Assembly (NCBI RefSeq): GCF_003544815.1
Contig: NZ_CP032100.1
Location: 1,488,001-1,552,000, forward strand
Length of the DNA: 64,000 nt
From: Arcobacter suis CECT 7833
GTDB taxonomy: Bacteria > Campylobacterota > Campylobacteria > Campylobacterales > Arcobacteraceae
Reading direction: 5' to 3'
In this document: in pieces, positions 63,011 through 64,000 of the stretch
Layout: every line of letters begins with the position of its first letter
Numbering within the stretch: position 1 is the stretch's first letter
Position numbers and translations under genes: made by a program
Notes under the pieces: model-generated
Told to the model about the DNA's origin: nothing
What the model saw: the letters and a program-made list of their open reading frames with translations, nothing else
The model's database searches: none

Positions 63011-63454
63011 TTATCTTAATCTCTTTAAAGAAGCTTTTGAAAGTTTTATTATAGATGAGGCTTTTGTTTCAAAAAAACCTTTTTTATTTTCTACTATTAC
63101 ATCAGCACCATTTACTGCAAAATTTTTATCAAAACTTTCAGTTGTTTTATTTGCAGAAGTTGAATATAAAATACTAAATTTATGGATAAAATCATAAAAA
63201 TCTGAATTTTTATCTACTACTCTAAATGATTTTGTATTTGGATAAATAAAAGTAGTTTTTTTACTATTTCTTACTTTTTTTCTAAACTTTTTGGGAACTC
63301 TTGTATGTTCATTTAATGTTTTAAAAGAATCTACTGTATGAAGTATTTTTTTAGAAGTTGGTCTTTGTTTGATGGTTGAAAGTTTCTCATCATTTAAAGA
63401 TGAGAAACCAACTGTTGTATCTGTTTGAACCAGATAAACTAAAGAAGAATCCAT
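63011..63454 (-). CDS. Sua5/YciO/YrdC-like protein
   Basis: 147 residues: VYLVQTDTTVGFSSLNDEKL, KQRPTSKKILHTVDSFKTL, and a late FSILYSTSANKTTESFD resemble a short YrdC-domain protein (threonylcarbamoyl-AMP synthase fold). The P-T-D-T-x-G/KxR core is present as QTDTTVG and KQRP. Shorter than Sua5/TsaC, so the catalytic role is uncertain. Follows carB by 6 bases. Confidence 0.75.
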   Translation of the reverse strand: MDSSLVYLVQTDTTVGFSSLNDEKLSTIKQRPTSKKILHTVDSFKTLNEHTRVPKKFRKKVRNSKKTTFIYPNTKSFRVVDKNSDFYDFIHKFSILYSTSANKTTESFDKNFAVNGADVIVENKKGFFETKASSIIKLSKASLKRLR

Positions 63455-63460
63455 AAACTC

Positions 63461-64000
63461 TTAATCGTTTAAGAATTCTTGGATTGATTTTGGAGTTGAA
63501 ACATCATTTGTTTTTAAAACTCTGATTGCTTCAACAGCAGCATTTGCAGCAGCAACTGTTGTAAAATATGGAACATTCATTCTTAAAACAGCTCTTCTAA
63601 TATCTTTTCCATCATCTTTTGATGACTCTTTTGCTTCACTTGTATTAATTGCCATTGCAATATCACCATTTGTAAGTAAATCTGTGATATTTGGTCTTCC
63701 TTCACTAACTTTTAATACTTTTTCGCACTCAACACCAGCTTCATTTATAATATTATAAGTTCCACCAGTTGCCACGATTGTAAAGCCATTTTCAGTTAAA
63801 CCTTTTGCAATAGTTGGAGCAAACTCTTTATCTAAATCGCATAATGAAATAAATACTTTTCCAGCTTTTGGAAGATCATTTTTTGCTGCACTTTGAGACT
63901 TAGCAAATGCCATACCAAAGTTATCTGAAATACCCATAACTTCACCAGTTGATTTCATTTCAGGACTTAAAAGTAAATCTGCACCAGTTAATTTATTAAA
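63461..64000 (-). CDS. carB: Carbamoyl-phosphate synthase large subunit, C-terminal part (runs off the window)
   Basis: The frame is open to base 64000, so at least 179 codons are visible. LLLSPEMKSTGEVMGI precedes the allosteric MGS-like domain (VFISLCDLDKEFAPTIAKGL, GFTIVATGGTYNIINEAG, DIRRAVLRMNVPYFTTVAAA). The MKSTGEVMG motif is diagnostic of CarB. Synthesises carbamoyl phosphate for pyrimidine and arginine pathways. Confidence 0.95.
   Translation of the reverse strand, partial: FNKLTGADLLLSPEMKSTGEVMGISDNFGMAFAKSQSAAKNDLPKAGKVFISLCDLDKEFAPTIAKGLTENGFTIVATGGTYNIINEAGVECEKVLKVSEGRPNITDLLTNGDIAMAINTSEAKESSKDDGKDIRRAVLRMNVPYFTTVAAANAAVEAIRVLKTNDVSTPKSIQEFLND

Overview
The window is very AT-rich, with compact, mostly operonic genes, many methyl-accepting chemotaxis proteins and histidine kinase/response regulator pairs. 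Gene families and the codon bias towards AAA, TTT and TTA point to a Campylobacterota bacterium of the Arcobacter/Aliarcobacter type. This is an inference from content; no marker gene identifies the species. No rRNA and no CRISPR array were seen.

Region 1 (1-5437) is chromosomal housekeeping: a radical-SAM/DUF4130 DNA-repair-like pair, a lipocalin, a DUF2805 protein, a small helical protein, a UbiB-like kinase that probably starts at an ATA codon, and a renalase-like flavoprotein. Region 2 (5438-21608) is a sensory block. It holds three winged-helix response regulators, two histidine kinases, an HDOD protein, four chemoreceptors (one with a CxxCH haem motif, one soluble with a CZB zinc domain), a chemoreceptor remnant, and a CheA-like protein with no HPt domain beside an unknown 203-residue protein. 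Copies of ATGATACT, some doubled 11 bp apart, lie upstream of three regulators.

Region 3 (21609-42534) holds redox and electrophile-stress genes and transporters. A five-gene flavoenzyme operon is divergent from an HxlR regulator, and a second HxlR/flavodoxin-fold pair lies at 37.2-38.2 kb. Other members are an AEC carrier, a DsbC-like protein, a YeiH/LysR pair, a THI5-SBP-PAS-GGDEF sensor, and a guanidine-II riboswitch ahead of a Gdx/SugE exporter and an SLC13-like permease. A TetR/carboxymuconolactone decarboxylase pair has clear operators.

Region 4 (42535-51571) contains a 943-residue HD plus Hsp90-like ATPase protein that resembles conflict or defence proteins. It is bracketed by a decayed and an intact copy of the same acetyltransferase 3' end. 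Then come a transglutaminase-GNAT fusion, a chorismate-mutase-like protein, an FMN riboswitch with ribB and an ABC ATPase, and a cation-efflux protein.

Region 5 (52138-62918) is an integrated mobilizable element of about 10.7 kb in the 3' end of tRNA-Glu, with 51-bp perfect direct repeats at both ends. It carries an integrase, a DUF6710-like gene, an AbiEii-type toxin/antitoxin pair flanked by 23-bp direct repeats, an LprI-like protein, a relaxase, a lone VirB6/TrbL-like membrane protein, a replication-initiation-like protein, an AlpA-like regulator and a CI-like repressor. After the tRNA the chromosome resumes with a YrdC-like protein and the 3' end of carB.
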